From the NCBI GenBank assembly GCA_007896885.1, contig VOIU01000003.1:1-64000 (forward strand): a stretch of 64,000 nucleotides of DNA, read 5' to 3'. The notes beneath the pieces were generated by a model. It was not told the origin of the DNA, searched no databases, and worked only from the letters and a program-made list of their open reading frames with translations. Every line of letters starts with the position of its first letter. Position 1 is the stretch's first letter. Source of the stretch: Bacteroidaceae bacterium HV4-6-C5C. Its GTDB lineage: Bacteria > Bacteroidota > Bacteroidia > Bacteroidales > Bacteroidaceae. Positions 17,549-26,186 of this stretch are shown here, one piece after another. Made by a program: the position numbers and the translations under genes.

Positions 17549-17676
17549 ATAAATTTAAATGTAAGATTAATTATACTGTCGTTCTCATAATCAAAATATA
17601 GAACATCTTTAGTGTATATACTTATGAACGCTTCCTTTTTAGGATGAATTATTTTCTATTTTACTCATAGCTTTTA

Positions 17677-18669
17677 TTATTCTTTACTGATAATGACAGT
17701 GTCTTTATTTGTTTTGTAAGATAGGGGATAAGTCAAGCTGATAATATGGAATACATTTGCTAGACTGTTATTACGTATGCTTCCAGAGAAAGTTATATTT
17801 TTTAGCTCTTTAGATTCAAATTTTATCGTGATACCGTATGTTCGTTCAAGTGTCTTGGATATACTTTCTAAAGTTGCAGAACGAAAGTAAAGCATATTCC
17901 TTCTCCAGAAATCAATTTCACGCATGTCGGCTATTTTCTGCTTAGTGAAGTTCCCAGACAATTTATTATACTCTAATGCTTCATTGGGTATGAGTATTGT
18001 TTCTTGATTATTCCTATAAACTTTAATACGACCTTCTAATAAAGCAGCTGTAACATAATGGTCTTCTTGATATCCCTTAACATTGAAAATCGTACCTAAT
18101 GCCTCTACTTTTAATCCGTTGCAGGATACTATAAATTTCCTATTTGGATTTTTTGCGACTTCGAAATAGGCTTCTCCATTTAGACAAATGGCCCTTTCCT
18201 TTTTATTGTATGCGTTATCATAGCTTAATTTACTTCCAGAGTTTAACCAAACTTTTGTTCCATCAGGAAGAGTCAAGTTCGCTTTTTGCCCATAATCTAC
18301 GACTGCTTCAAACGGAACGTTTGTCGAATCTTCATACATATTAATTATGATATAAGATGACAAGCCAATGCATATTGGAATTAAAATACTTATTGCTATT
18401 TTGTATAAGCTAATTGGCAAACGATAATGGAGCTTTTGTTTTTCCTCTTTTTTAATTGTATCTTTTAAATTACTCCATATTTCTTTTTCTATAATTTGAT
18501 TGGGCTCCTTTATACAATTTTCCCACGCCTTTTCACAATAAGAATCAAATTCCTTATGATTATCATAGGAGGCTATCCAATGGCTTAACGCTCTTATTTC
18601 ATCAATAGTTGCTCTTTTAGTAAATAGCTTTTCTATTAGTATGTTATATTTATCTGAATTATCTTTCAT
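17677..18669 (-). CDS. FecR-family anti-sigma factor
   Basis: A 330-residue inner-membrane protein. Residues 1-80 are the cytoplasmic sigma-binding part (AIDEIRALSHWI-like FecR N-terminus), ~85-108 a single membrane helix (ISILIPICIGLSSYIIINMY), and the rest periplasmic, with the FecR domain motif TLPDGTKVWLNSGSKLSY and GEAYFEVAKNPNRKFIV. The C-terminal ~80 residues look like the STN-interacting domain common in Bacteroides (ITFSGSIRNNSLANVFHIIS). It should hold the sigma factor at 18752 inactive until the STN domain of the neighbouring SusC signals substrate. It lies 82 bases downstream of the sigma gene and 128 bases upstream of susC. Confidence 0.93.
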   Translation of the reverse strand: MKDNSDKYNILIEKLFTKRATIDEIRALSHWIASYDNHKEFDSYCEKAWENCIKEPNQIIEKEIWSNLKDTIKKEEKQKLHYRLPISLYKIAISILIPICIGLSSYIIINMYEDSTNVPFEAVVDYGQKANLTLPDGTKVWLNSGSKLSYDNAYNKKERAICLNGEAYFEVAKNPNRKFIVSCNGLKVEALGTIFNVKGYQEDHYVTAALLEGRIKVYRNNQETILIPNEALEYNKLSGNFTKQKIADMREIDFWRRNMLYFRSATLESISKTLERTYGITIKFESKELKNITFSGSIRNNSLANVFHIISLTYPLSYKTNKDTVIISKE

Positions 18670-18751
18670 TTCTTAGCCTTTTTATATTATAGTAATAGAA
18701 TTCAAAAATGGATTACAGATGTCAGTCTTTAGATTGCATATTTGTGCTTTA

Positions 18752-19330
18752 TTAACAACAACTGTACAATAAAGCCCAACATCCTATAAAAGCAATTTTT
18801 CCCATTCTTGCCCTCAAAAAGTGAATAGAGCGTTGGACTTGGGTTGATACCGTTTTTTCAGATATAGATAGTCTTGTTGCAATCTCTCTATAACTCATGT
18901 CCGCTTTCCAGTACAGAATAAATATTCTTCTTCTAGCTTCTGGTAGCTCATTGATTAATTTCATGATATAATCTTCAAAGAATTTAGTATCTAGGTCATT
19001 CTCAATATAAGAAATATTACCATCTTCTATTTCTTCTCTCTTCCCAAGATAATTTTGTAAAAGCAATTCTCTTTTTATATAATGATAGACCATATTCTTT
19101 GAAATTTTGAAAAGATAACCTTCAAAATTTTCATCACAGTTTATATTTTCTCGCTTATCCCAAATTAATAGAAAGACGTCTTGCGTGAGATCTTTTGCAA
19201 TATTTGAATTTTTTATTATAGCACATATAAAATGATATACCCACCCGTTATAAAGTCGATATATCTTCTCAAATTCTTTTATTTGCCCTTTTTTGAGAGC
19301 TTTTAGCGTGCTTTTTTCAACGCTGGTCAT
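18752..19330 (-). CDS. ECF-type RNA polymerase sigma-70 factor
   Basis: A 192-residue sigma factor with region 2 (KEFEKIYRLYNGWVYHF ... AKDLTQDVFLLIWDKREN) and region 4 (LPEARRRIFILYWKADMSYREIATRLSISEKTVS, a helix-turn-helix). The size and arrangement fit the PUL-associated ECF sigma factors of Bacteroides. Its regulator FecR follows directly. It is expected to direct transcription of the susC gene at 17548 and the downstream operon. The C-terminus carries a short cysteine-containing tail (FIGCWALLYSCC) that is unusual but not unique. Confidence 0.95.
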   Translation of the reverse strand: MTSVEKSTLKALKKGQIKEFEKIYRLYNGWVYHFICAIIKNSNIAKDLTQDVFLLIWDKRENINCDENFEGYLFKISKNMVYHYIKRELLLQNYLGKREEIEDGNISYIENDLDTKFFEDYIMKLINELPEARRRIFILYWKADMSYREIATRLSISEKTVSTQVQRSIHFLRARMGKIAFIGCWALLYSCC

Positions 19331-19404
19331 AGTTTACTTTATTATAAAGTTAGAGATTTAAGCTTATATTTATAGTTATAGGATCTAAAGAGTAAAAAGG
19401 ACTA

Positions 19405-19412
19405 CAAAAATA
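19405..19412 (-). promoter_or_regulatory. Possible -7 box for the sigma/anti-sigma genes
   Basis: On the minus strand this reads TATTTTTG, fitting the Bacteroides TAnnTTTG -7 element, about 75 bases before the sigma factor ATG. No good TTTG is present at the -33 spacing, and the region is very AT-rich, so chance is possible. Confidence 0.3.
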
Positions 19413-19535
19413 TTATAAATAACATATTTTAATAATATGTTTTTCGATTACTTGTTATGAATTTCTAATCTAATAAAATGGTGCTGAAATAAAAAGCTCT
19501 TTTCCTGAAAACACTCATTCATCGCAGTTTTTTCG

Positions 19536-19543
19536 TATGTTTG
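19536..19543 (+). promoter_or_regulatory. -7 promoter element of the Kelch/SARP regulator gene
   Basis: TATGTTTG matches TAnnTTTG exactly, 22 bases before the first ATG (19566) and 49 before the second (19593). No clear -33 TTTG is seen at the usual distance. Confidence 0.45.
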
Positions 19544-19565
19544 TGTCAATAGAAAGTTATCCTAG

Positions 19566-22178
19566 ATGTTTATTCAATTGACTCTTGTAAGTATGATCCA
19601 CATCAATAAAAAGTATCTTTTTTCTCTGCTTTTATTACTGTACGTTTTTGTTTGTAAAAGCCACGCTATTGATGACAAAAAGTATGGTTATGGTTTGACT
19701 TTTTGGGCTCACTCTACTAATCAGGATCAAAGAACGTCTTTAGAACTCGCTCCTGATGCTCCACTTCATCTTCCTTGCGATGGCTTTTCGTTAGAATTCG
19801 ATATAAAGTTAAGGAAAGAAGTCTATACTTATGGGTATGTGACACGGATTATTTCCAATGATTCTTCGTGCTTGGACTTGATTTCTTATTTGGTTTCTGC
19901 TAAAGTAAATGTGGTGTTTACAGATGATGGAGGAGTGGTTGAAAATAAGGAGTTTATAAATCCTTCTTGCGTCATGGCAAACAAGTGGATGCATGTGAAC
20001 ATCCGGTTTACTCCCAACTCCGTTTATGTTCAAATGGGCAAATTAAAGACGGTACTTCCCCATACCTTTAAAAGTTTTAAGAATATCAAGATATATTTTG
20101 GGGGTAGTAAGCATTCTCATTTTTTCTCTACCGATGTGGCACCTATGACCATTCGCAACATTGTTATTTCCGATAATAAAGGCAAAGAGTTAAGAAAATG
20201 GCGACTGGCTCAACATGACAGAAATTCCACATTAGATAGTATTGAAGGAGCAAAAGCATTAGTGAAGAATGGTATATGGGAAATAGACAAGCATACCAAG
20301 TGGGCTTTAATTGAAAGTATTGAAATCGATAATATTAATCCGCAAAGTGCTTATGACGATGTAGGGGGGCGTATTTTTATTGCTTCAAGTCATCGTCTGT
20401 ATATCTATAGTGTATATTCCAATAGATTGGATTCTGTGTCTTTTGCCGGGCATCCCTATATGGGAGTTTCCAGTCAGCTGGTGTATGATCGCGAATCTGA
20501 CAGGCTGATATCATATAGCCCTACTGTGGCGAAGTTGAATTTCTATGATTTTAAGCGAAGGGCTTGGAGTTCTACTGCCAACATTGTTGTCACCATGCGT
20601 CAACACCATAACCGTTTTATTGATTTTACTCGAAAGGAATTGGTTTTATTTGGTGGCTATGGTCAGCACCATTATAATGCTTTGCTTAGTCGGGTCCCTT
20701 TGGATGGTTCAAAGCAATGGCATACTGTTTCATTAGCTCCAATGATTTGTCCTCGCTATCTGAGTGCATTATGTGTGGAAGATAAGAATAATGTGCTTAT
20801 AATGGGCGGACATGGAAGTAAATCGGGCAAGCAGGAGGAGTCGCCGACTAATTTTTATGATTTGTATCGGCTTAATTTTCATACAGGTGTGTGTCGTAAA
20901 CTCTGGGATTTTCAGAATGATAAAGATCATTTTGCTTTCGGCAATTCTATGGTTCTTGATTCGGCTACTAATAGTGTATATGCTTTGACTTATAATAATG
21001 ATAGATATAATACATTTCTTTATCTAAGCCGTTTTAAGATAAACACTAAATCGCCTGCACAGCAGATTATGGGAGATTCAATCATCTATAATTTTCTGGA
21101 TATTCATTCATATTGCGATTTATTCTTGTGTAAATCTACTTCTTCCCTCTATGCTATCGTAATTCAAGGATACGGCGATAATAATTCGAAGATATCTTTT
21201 TATCGCTTGGCTTTCCCTCCTATTTTAGAAAAGGATGTTTTGCCTCATTACTCAGGGGGATATTCATTCTATCTTGTTGTTTCATCATTAATCATAACTT
21301 TTATGATTGTGTTCTTGATTATTGTGCTTCGGACAATGAAAGAGAAAAAAAAGACTGGCATGGCATCTCTAACCGACGCTGAGGAGAAGCTGTATGGAAG
21401 CTTGGATGATACCCAACCAGTAACTATATATGAAGAAAAAGGCTATTCGAAGATACTCTTGGTAGGAGGCTTTTTAGTCACCGACAAGAGAGGCCAAAAC
21501 ATAACGGGGGAATTCACTCCAACGCTAAAGCATCTATTCTTATTCTTACTTTTAAATTCAATGAAAGATGAGAGAGGTACCACTTCACAATGCCTTGATG
21601 AGACTTTTTGGTTTGACATGAGTAAGTCTAATGCTTCCAATAACCGAAATGTTAATATCAGGAAGTTAAGATTAATAGTCGACCGAATTGGTGGTGTGAG
21701 CATATCGAGTCGAAATGGATATTGGAATTTGTCTCTTGATGGTGAGGTGGTGTGTGATTATAGGGATATTATGCAGATATTGGGTGAGTTTAGAAAGAGA
21801 GAATCTTCACTGACCCGGGAAAAGTTGGAGTTACTTGTCTCTAGGGCTAGCGGAGGGGATTTACTACCAAATATTTCTTCGGAGTGGCTTGATGAATATA
21901 AATCGGAATATGGGGTTGCTGTTACGGAAACATTATTATCGATTATAGATCATCCTGCTTTTAGAAGCGATATGCGTTTGTTGCTCAAAATAGCTGATGT
22001 AGTATTGGCTATTGATAGCATTGATGAAGATGCAATTCGCTTAAAATGCCGCATACTCAATCAAATGGGGCAGAAAGGCCTTTCTAAACAAAGCTTTGAT
22101 AAGTTTTGCAATGAATATGAACGCTTGTTGAATACCCATCCCGATTTTTCTTATAAAGACATCGCCGGATTTTCTTGA
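19566..22178 (+). CDS. Membrane-spanning regulator: lectin/Kelch-like sensor, one TM helix, SARP-like cytoplasmic domain
   Basis: An 870-residue protein. A signal sequence (KKYLFSLLLLLYVFVCKSHA) fits a start at 19593 slightly better than 19566. Residues ~45-240 look like a concanavalin-A/LamG fold (FSLEFDIKL, WMHVNIRFTP, IKIYFGG). Residues ~250-555 contain Kelch-like blades (LVLFGGYGQHHYNALLSR; NVLIMGGHG...YDLYRLNF). A single TM helix lies at ~566-588, followed by a basic stop-transfer segment. The cytoplasmic part has a winged-helix region at ~620-720 (TLKHLFLFLLL, SNNRNVNIRKLRLIVDRIGG, YWNLSLDGEVVCDYRDI) and a helical tail to 870, the order seen in SARP/BTAD activators. It lies between two PULs and probably controls one of them; this is inferred. 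Confidence 0.72.
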   Translation: MFIQLTLVSMIHINKKYLFSLLLLLYVFVCKSHAIDDKKYGYGLTFWAHSTNQDQRTSLELAPDAPLHLPCDGFSLEFDIKLRKEVYTYGYVTRIISNDSSCLDLISYLVSAKVNVVFTDDGGVVENKEFINPSCVMANKWMHVNIRFTPNSVYVQMGKLKTVLPHTFKSFKNIKIYFGGSKHSHFFSTDVAPMTIRNIVISDNKGKELRKWRLAQHDRNSTLDSIEGAKALVKNGIWEIDKHTKWALIESIEIDNINPQSAYDDVGGRIFIASSHRLYIYSVYSNRLDSVSFAGHPYMGVSSQLVYDRESDRLISYSPTVAKLNFYDFKRRAWSSTANIVVTMRQHHNRFIDFTRKELVLFGGYGQHHYNALLSRVPLDGSKQWHTVSLAPMICPRYLSALCVEDKNNVLIMGGHGSKSGKQEESPTNFYDLYRLNFHTGVCRKLWDFQNDKDHFAFGNSMVLDSATNSVYALTYNNDRYNTFLYLSRFKINTKSPAQQIMGDSIIYNFLDIHSYCDLFLCKSTSSLYAIVIQGYGDNNSKISFYRLAFPPILEKDVLPHYSGGYSFYLVVSSLIITFMIVFLIIVLRTMKEKKKTGMASLTDAEEKLYGSLDDTQPVTIYEEKGYSKILLVGGFLVTDKRGQNITGEFTPTLKHLFLFLLLNSMKDERGTTSQCLDETFWFDMSKSNASNNRNVNIRKLRLIVDRIGGVSISSRNGYWNLSLDGEVVCDYRDIMQILGEFRKRESSLTREKLELLVSRASGGDLLPNISSEWLDEYKSEYGVAVTETLLSIIDHPAFRSDMRLLLKIADVVLAIDSIDEDAIRLKCRILNQMGQKGLSKQSFDKFCNEYERLLNTHPDFSYKDIAGFS

Positions 22179-22189
22179 AGGAATATACA

Positions 22190-22232
22190 AAAGCAGTAGA
22201 TCACTCTGAAGAGATATATCTACTGCTTTCTG
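22190..22232. terminator. Convergent bidirectional terminator
   Basis: AAAGCAGTAGAT (22190-22201) and ATCTACTGCTTT (22218-22229) form a perfect 12-bp stem. It lies between the stop of the regulator (plus) and the stop of the GH92 gene (minus), with T-rich sequence on both outgoing sides. Confidence 0.75.
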
Positions 22233-22261
22233 CTTTATTTATTGTAACCTATTGATAACTT

Positions 22262-24538
22262 CTATTTTGCACTGTAAGGGCGATCTTCAATTTTACTGCC
22301 AAATAATTTATTAGGCGTATTACCCATAATAAATTTTAATGTACCGCCATTCATTATATCTTGATACGTTATATAAGACTTTTCATAGGCATTACCATTT
22401 AGCATAACCGATTGTATGTAAACGTTTTCTTCATTATTGTTTTCGGCAATGACACTGAACGTTTTTGAATGTGGTAATCGGATTGTCGCTTTATCGAAGA
22501 GAGGGCTGCCAAATACAAAGATTCCATTAGATGGGTTTACCTGGTAGAATCCTAATGCAGACATGATATACCATGCTGACATTTGTCCGCAATCTTCATT
22601 ACCGATAATACCGTCCGGCTGATTAGTGTAGAAATCTTTTTCTATAAACCTGACTTTTTCAGCGGTCTTCCATTGCTCACCTGCATAGGGATAGTAATAG
22701 CAGAAGGGATGACTTGGCTCGTTTCCATGCGCATATTGACCGATTAGTCCACTGATATCTGGGGGAGCAGCCTCACCCATATCCCCTTTTACGGTGAATA
22801 ATGAATCCAGTTTAGAGGTGAAAGGTGCATCGCCTCCCATAATATCTATTATTTTTTCGGGACATTGAGGGTTGAAGAAAGTATATTGCCATCCTGTTCC
22901 TTCAGTATAATCTCTCGATTTGAAAGGACTGTACGGAGCTCGCCAACTGCCATCATCCATCTTTGGGCGTATAAATTTAATATTGTTATCAAAATACTTT
23001 TTATATGATTTACCTCTTTCGAGATAGGTCTCATATTCTTTGGATTTATTCATTTTCTTTGCCATTAGAGCTATTCCCCAATCATCGGCAGCATACTCAA
23101 GGGCGATTGAAGTTGCTTCATTTACTTTGTCGCAAGGTATATATCCTTTCTCCATTAAATAGGTCACACCTTTTTGCTTTGGATATGTTGCGGAAGCAGT
23201 CATATATTTAAAAGCCCTTTCGGCATCGAAGCCGTGAAATCCCTTCAAATAGGCATCTGCAATAATCGGCACGGCACTGTAACCTGGCATGCACTCGGTT
23301 TCTCCACCATTTAGTGGCCAAATAGGAAGCTTACCCTGCTGATCATAGATGCTTAAGAAAGAGTTGACGATATCATCTACCATATAAGGTTTGGTGATAC
23401 TGAATAAAGGATTTAAAGTGCGATAAGTATCCCATAACGAGAAGCAGGAATAGTTAGTCCATGTTCCTTTATACACCTTGTCGTCATGTCCTCTGAACTC
23501 TCCGTTCACGTCACAATATAATTGTGGAGCCATACAAATATGATACATTGCTGTATAAAATACTTCTTTCTTGCTACTGTCTGATGTACTGATTTGTATT
23601 TCAGATAGCTGTTTGTTCCATTTCTCTACAGCCTGCTGGTGGACTTCTTCAAAGTTCCAGCCTTTTATTTCTGTATTCATATTTATTTCAGCATTCTTGC
23701 ATGATACAGATGAAAGTGCGATTTTGAGCATTGCTTCGTTGTCTACACCTTTGAGCGTTATCACACATTTTGCTCCGGCAGTTTTGGAGGCCTTTTTCTG
23801 CACATCTCCTGTTTTGATTTCATCTTTGCCGACATAAGTATCATTATTATATACAAGCATTGATTCAATGGGATGGTTGAATTTTAGGATGAAGAAGACT
23901 TTACGTGTAGGACTCCATCCATGTGTGAATCTATAACCCTCAATAGTGTAATCATCTATTTTTTTAGCATAAGTAGCAAATGCTTTAGAGTCGATTCCTT
24001 CAACCAGATTGAGTAGTATATGTTTTTCACTGTTTTTCGGAAATCTGTAGCGATGTATGGCTGTTCGCTCCGAAGCTGTCATCTCGGCTTTGACGCCATT
24101 GCTCATATTGATGGAGTAATATCCCGGAGACACTTTTTCTTGGTTGTGATTGTAATATATGGAACAGGAATTACTAATATCATTCTGTTCACCTCTGTGT
24201 GTCCTTACTTTTCCAATATAAGGCATAATCAGCACATCACCCAAATCGGCACATCCGGTTCCACTTAAATGCGTATGGCTGAAACCAATCAATATACTGT
24301 CGGAATAATGATAACCTGAGCACCAATCCCAGCCTTTAAATATATTTTGAGGACCGACTTGTACCATACCAAAAGGAACGTTTGCTCCTACAAATACATG
24401 TCCGTGACCACTGGAACCTATATATGGTCTTACGTAAGCTGTGTAATTGCTTTTTTCAATAGTACGGCTACTTTGGCACAGGAGTTTCGAGGGTATTATT
24501 GACAGTGCACATAATAAAATGAATTGATAGAATTTCAT
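22262..24538 (-). CDS. GH92 family alpha-mannosidase
   Basis: A 758-residue secreted enzyme (signal peptide 1-21, ends LLCQ). GH92 members are calcium-dependent exo-alpha-mannosidases that trim mannose from N-glycans. Seen here are the N-terminal beta-sandwich start YVRPYIGSSGHGHVFVGANV and PFGMVQVGPQN, GFSHTHLSGTGCADLGDV, the (alpha/alpha)6 catalytic segment with WDTYRTLNPLFS, and the near-C-terminal GNEDCGQMSAWY around Glu648, the strongest GH92 signature. The length is normal for the family. The linkage (alpha-1,2, 1,3 or 1,6) cannot be read directly. It is the last gene of a susC-susD-GH92 operon, 60 bases after susD. Confidence 0.95.
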   Translation of the reverse strand: MKFYQFILLCALSIIPSKLLCQSSRTIEKSNYTAYVRPYIGSSGHGHVFVGANVPFGMVQVGPQNIFKGWDWCSGYHYSDSILIGFSHTHLSGTGCADLGDVLIMPYIGKVRTHRGEQNDISNSCSIYYNHNQEKVSPGYYSINMSNGVKAEMTASERTAIHRYRFPKNSEKHILLNLVEGIDSKAFATYAKKIDDYTIEGYRFTHGWSPTRKVFFILKFNHPIESMLVYNNDTYVGKDEIKTGDVQKKASKTAGAKCVITLKGVDNEAMLKIALSSVSCKNAEINMNTEIKGWNFEEVHQQAVEKWNKQLSEIQISTSDSSKKEVFYTAMYHICMAPQLYCDVNGEFRGHDDKVYKGTWTNYSCFSLWDTYRTLNPLFSITKPYMVDDIVNSFLSIYDQQGKLPIWPLNGGETECMPGYSAVPIIADAYLKGFHGFDAERAFKYMTASATYPKQKGVTYLMEKGYIPCDKVNEATSIALEYAADDWGIALMAKKMNKSKEYETYLERGKSYKKYFDNNIKFIRPKMDDGSWRAPYSPFKSRDYTEGTGWQYTFFNPQCPEKIIDIMGGDAPFTSKLDSLFTVKGDMGEAAPPDISGLIGQYAHGNEPSHPFCYYYPYAGEQWKTAEKVRFIEKDFYTNQPDGIIGNEDCGQMSAWYIMSALGFYQVNPSNGIFVFGSPLFDKATIRLPHSKTFSVIAENNNEENVYIQSVMLNGNAYEKSYITYQDIMNGGTLKFIMGNTPNKLFGSKIEDRPYSAK

Positions 24539-24598
24539 AATTTTGCTTTTTTCAAAGAGAGGGTATTACGGGTAATACCCTCTCCGGTTTATTTCTAA

Positions 24599-26164
24599 TT
24601 ATTTGCTCGCGTATCCTTCATTCTGAACTAAGTTGGTATTTCTTTGCAGCTCGCTTAGAGATATCGGGAACACAAGATCTGTATTCTTGAATGTTGCTCC
24701 TGCTGCATTTTGCGTTCCAATTAAATCAACATAGCTTACTTTTCCCTTTTCGGATGCAGAAATTACGGGGAATTTCATTGTACGGACGCAATCATCCCAT
24801 ATCTTAAATTCCAGTGGGAATTCCCGTATTCTTTCAGTCCAACAAGCTTCTATAAAATCTTGTTTGGATAAAGTCAATAAGCTGGCTTTTATCTCGCTTA
24901 GCGTTTTTCCTTCGGTATTAGCTCTTGCTTGTATCTGAGCCAAATATCCTGCAGCTTCATCTGTCACTCCATCTGTTTGGGCTATTGATTCTGCATAATC
25001 TAAGTAGGCTTCTGCCAATCGATATAAATTCCAGTCTTTTGTTCCTTTTCCTGTGCTAAGTACTGCAGATTCGTCATAATAATACCAGCATCCGGCCTGT
25101 CCCGTTGGTGCCGTCCATGTTTTATTATTATTTGGATTGGTATAATTCCAATGGAAGAATTGATTGGGCTGAATACGTAGGTCCTTGGAATTGTAAACAT
25201 TCAGGAATCGATCGATTGGGCCGTATACTCTCTCAAATATTGAGAATGTACCAAATACAGCTGTTGCTGAAGATGAGAAAGCATAAGTCGGCCACCAACT
25301 GCTATTGTTTATTGAGGCATCAAACTCTTGGCAATAAATAACTTCATCCAAATCATCAGTGGAACGTAATTTATTGTAAGCGCTATTGGCTGAAAGATCT
25401 GTATTTGTCGTCAGAGTGTGAGGCGATTCTACAACGATTTTTGCATAAGTTTTGGCATTTGCATAATCTCCTTGATGGAAATAGACATCGGTCAATACCA
25501 TTGCAGCAACATACTTTGTGATGCGGTGACCGTTCGCAGCAAATGTTTTAGCTGGTAAAACATTGATAGCATCTTTTAAGTCTGTTTCTATTTGCGCATA
25601 TACTTTAGCTGCAGTTTCTCTTTTCGGGAAAAGGTTATTTAATGTTGTCGGTTCCAAAAGTAAAGGTACATCACCGAATGTCTTTACTAAATAGAAGTAA
25701 TTGAAAGCACGAAAGAATTTAGCTTCAGCCATTAGTTGATTGGCCGTGTTGCTGTCCATGCTTATACCTGGAATACTTGCTATGGCATTGTTTGTTACAT
25801 TTATTGCGGCGTAGCAATTATCCCAAATGTCATCGGAAGTATCAGAAATTTCATTGGTATGGTCTTGACGGTTTAGAAGTCTTGAATATTTACAAACAAC
25901 TTCTTGTCCTTCATAACTATTGCTGAAGTAGCCGGTCAGCATTCCCGTTATGGATGCTTTAGGACCCACATATGCGCTGGATGCATTGGATATACGTCCG
26001 GGGGCTCCGTTGCGATATAAATAGTTGATGTTTGCAGTAGCTTGAGCCTCCGTCTTATAGTAATCGACACCTGTCAAGTCCGACTTTGGATTCTCATCTA
26101 GGAAATTGTTACATGAAGTCATTCCTAATAGACATGCGGATAGTATTAATAATATTTTTTTCAT
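24599..26164 (-). CDS. SusD/RagB-family glycan-binding lipoprotein (GH92 PUL)
   Basis: A 521-residue SusD homologue with signal sequence ending GMTSCNNFLDENPKSDLTG. Helical SusD motifs include AEAKFFRAFNYFYLVKTFGDVPLL, and the C-terminus has the usual WTERIREFPLEFKIWDD and LQRNTNLVQNEGY. It is only distantly similar to the SusD at 12802, so the two PULs are not recent duplicates. The susC gene ends 22 bases upstream. It should bind mannose-containing oligosaccharide at the surface if the GH92 enzyme reflects the substrate. Confidence 0.96.
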   Translation of the reverse strand: MKKILLILSACLLGMTSCNNFLDENPKSDLTGVDYYKTEAQATANINYLYRNGAPGRISNASSAYVGPKASITGMLTGYFSNSYEGQEVVCKYSRLLNRQDHTNEISDTSDDIWDNCYAAINVTNNAIASIPGISMDSNTANQLMAEAKFFRAFNYFYLVKTFGDVPLLLEPTTLNNLFPKRETAAKVYAQIETDLKDAINVLPAKTFAANGHRITKYVAAMVLTDVYFHQGDYANAKTYAKIVVESPHTLTTNTDLSANSAYNKLRSTDDLDEVIYCQEFDASINNSSWWPTYAFSSSATAVFGTFSIFERVYGPIDRFLNVYNSKDLRIQPNQFFHWNYTNPNNNKTWTAPTGQAGCWYYYDESAVLSTGKGTKDWNLYRLAEAYLDYAESIAQTDGVTDEAAGYLAQIQARANTEGKTLSEIKASLLTLSKQDFIEACWTERIREFPLEFKIWDDCVRTMKFPVISASEKGKVSYVDLIGTQNAAGATFKNTDLVFPISLSELQRNTNLVQNEGYASK

Positions 26165-26186
26165 AACAATCTTGTTTTAGTATTCA

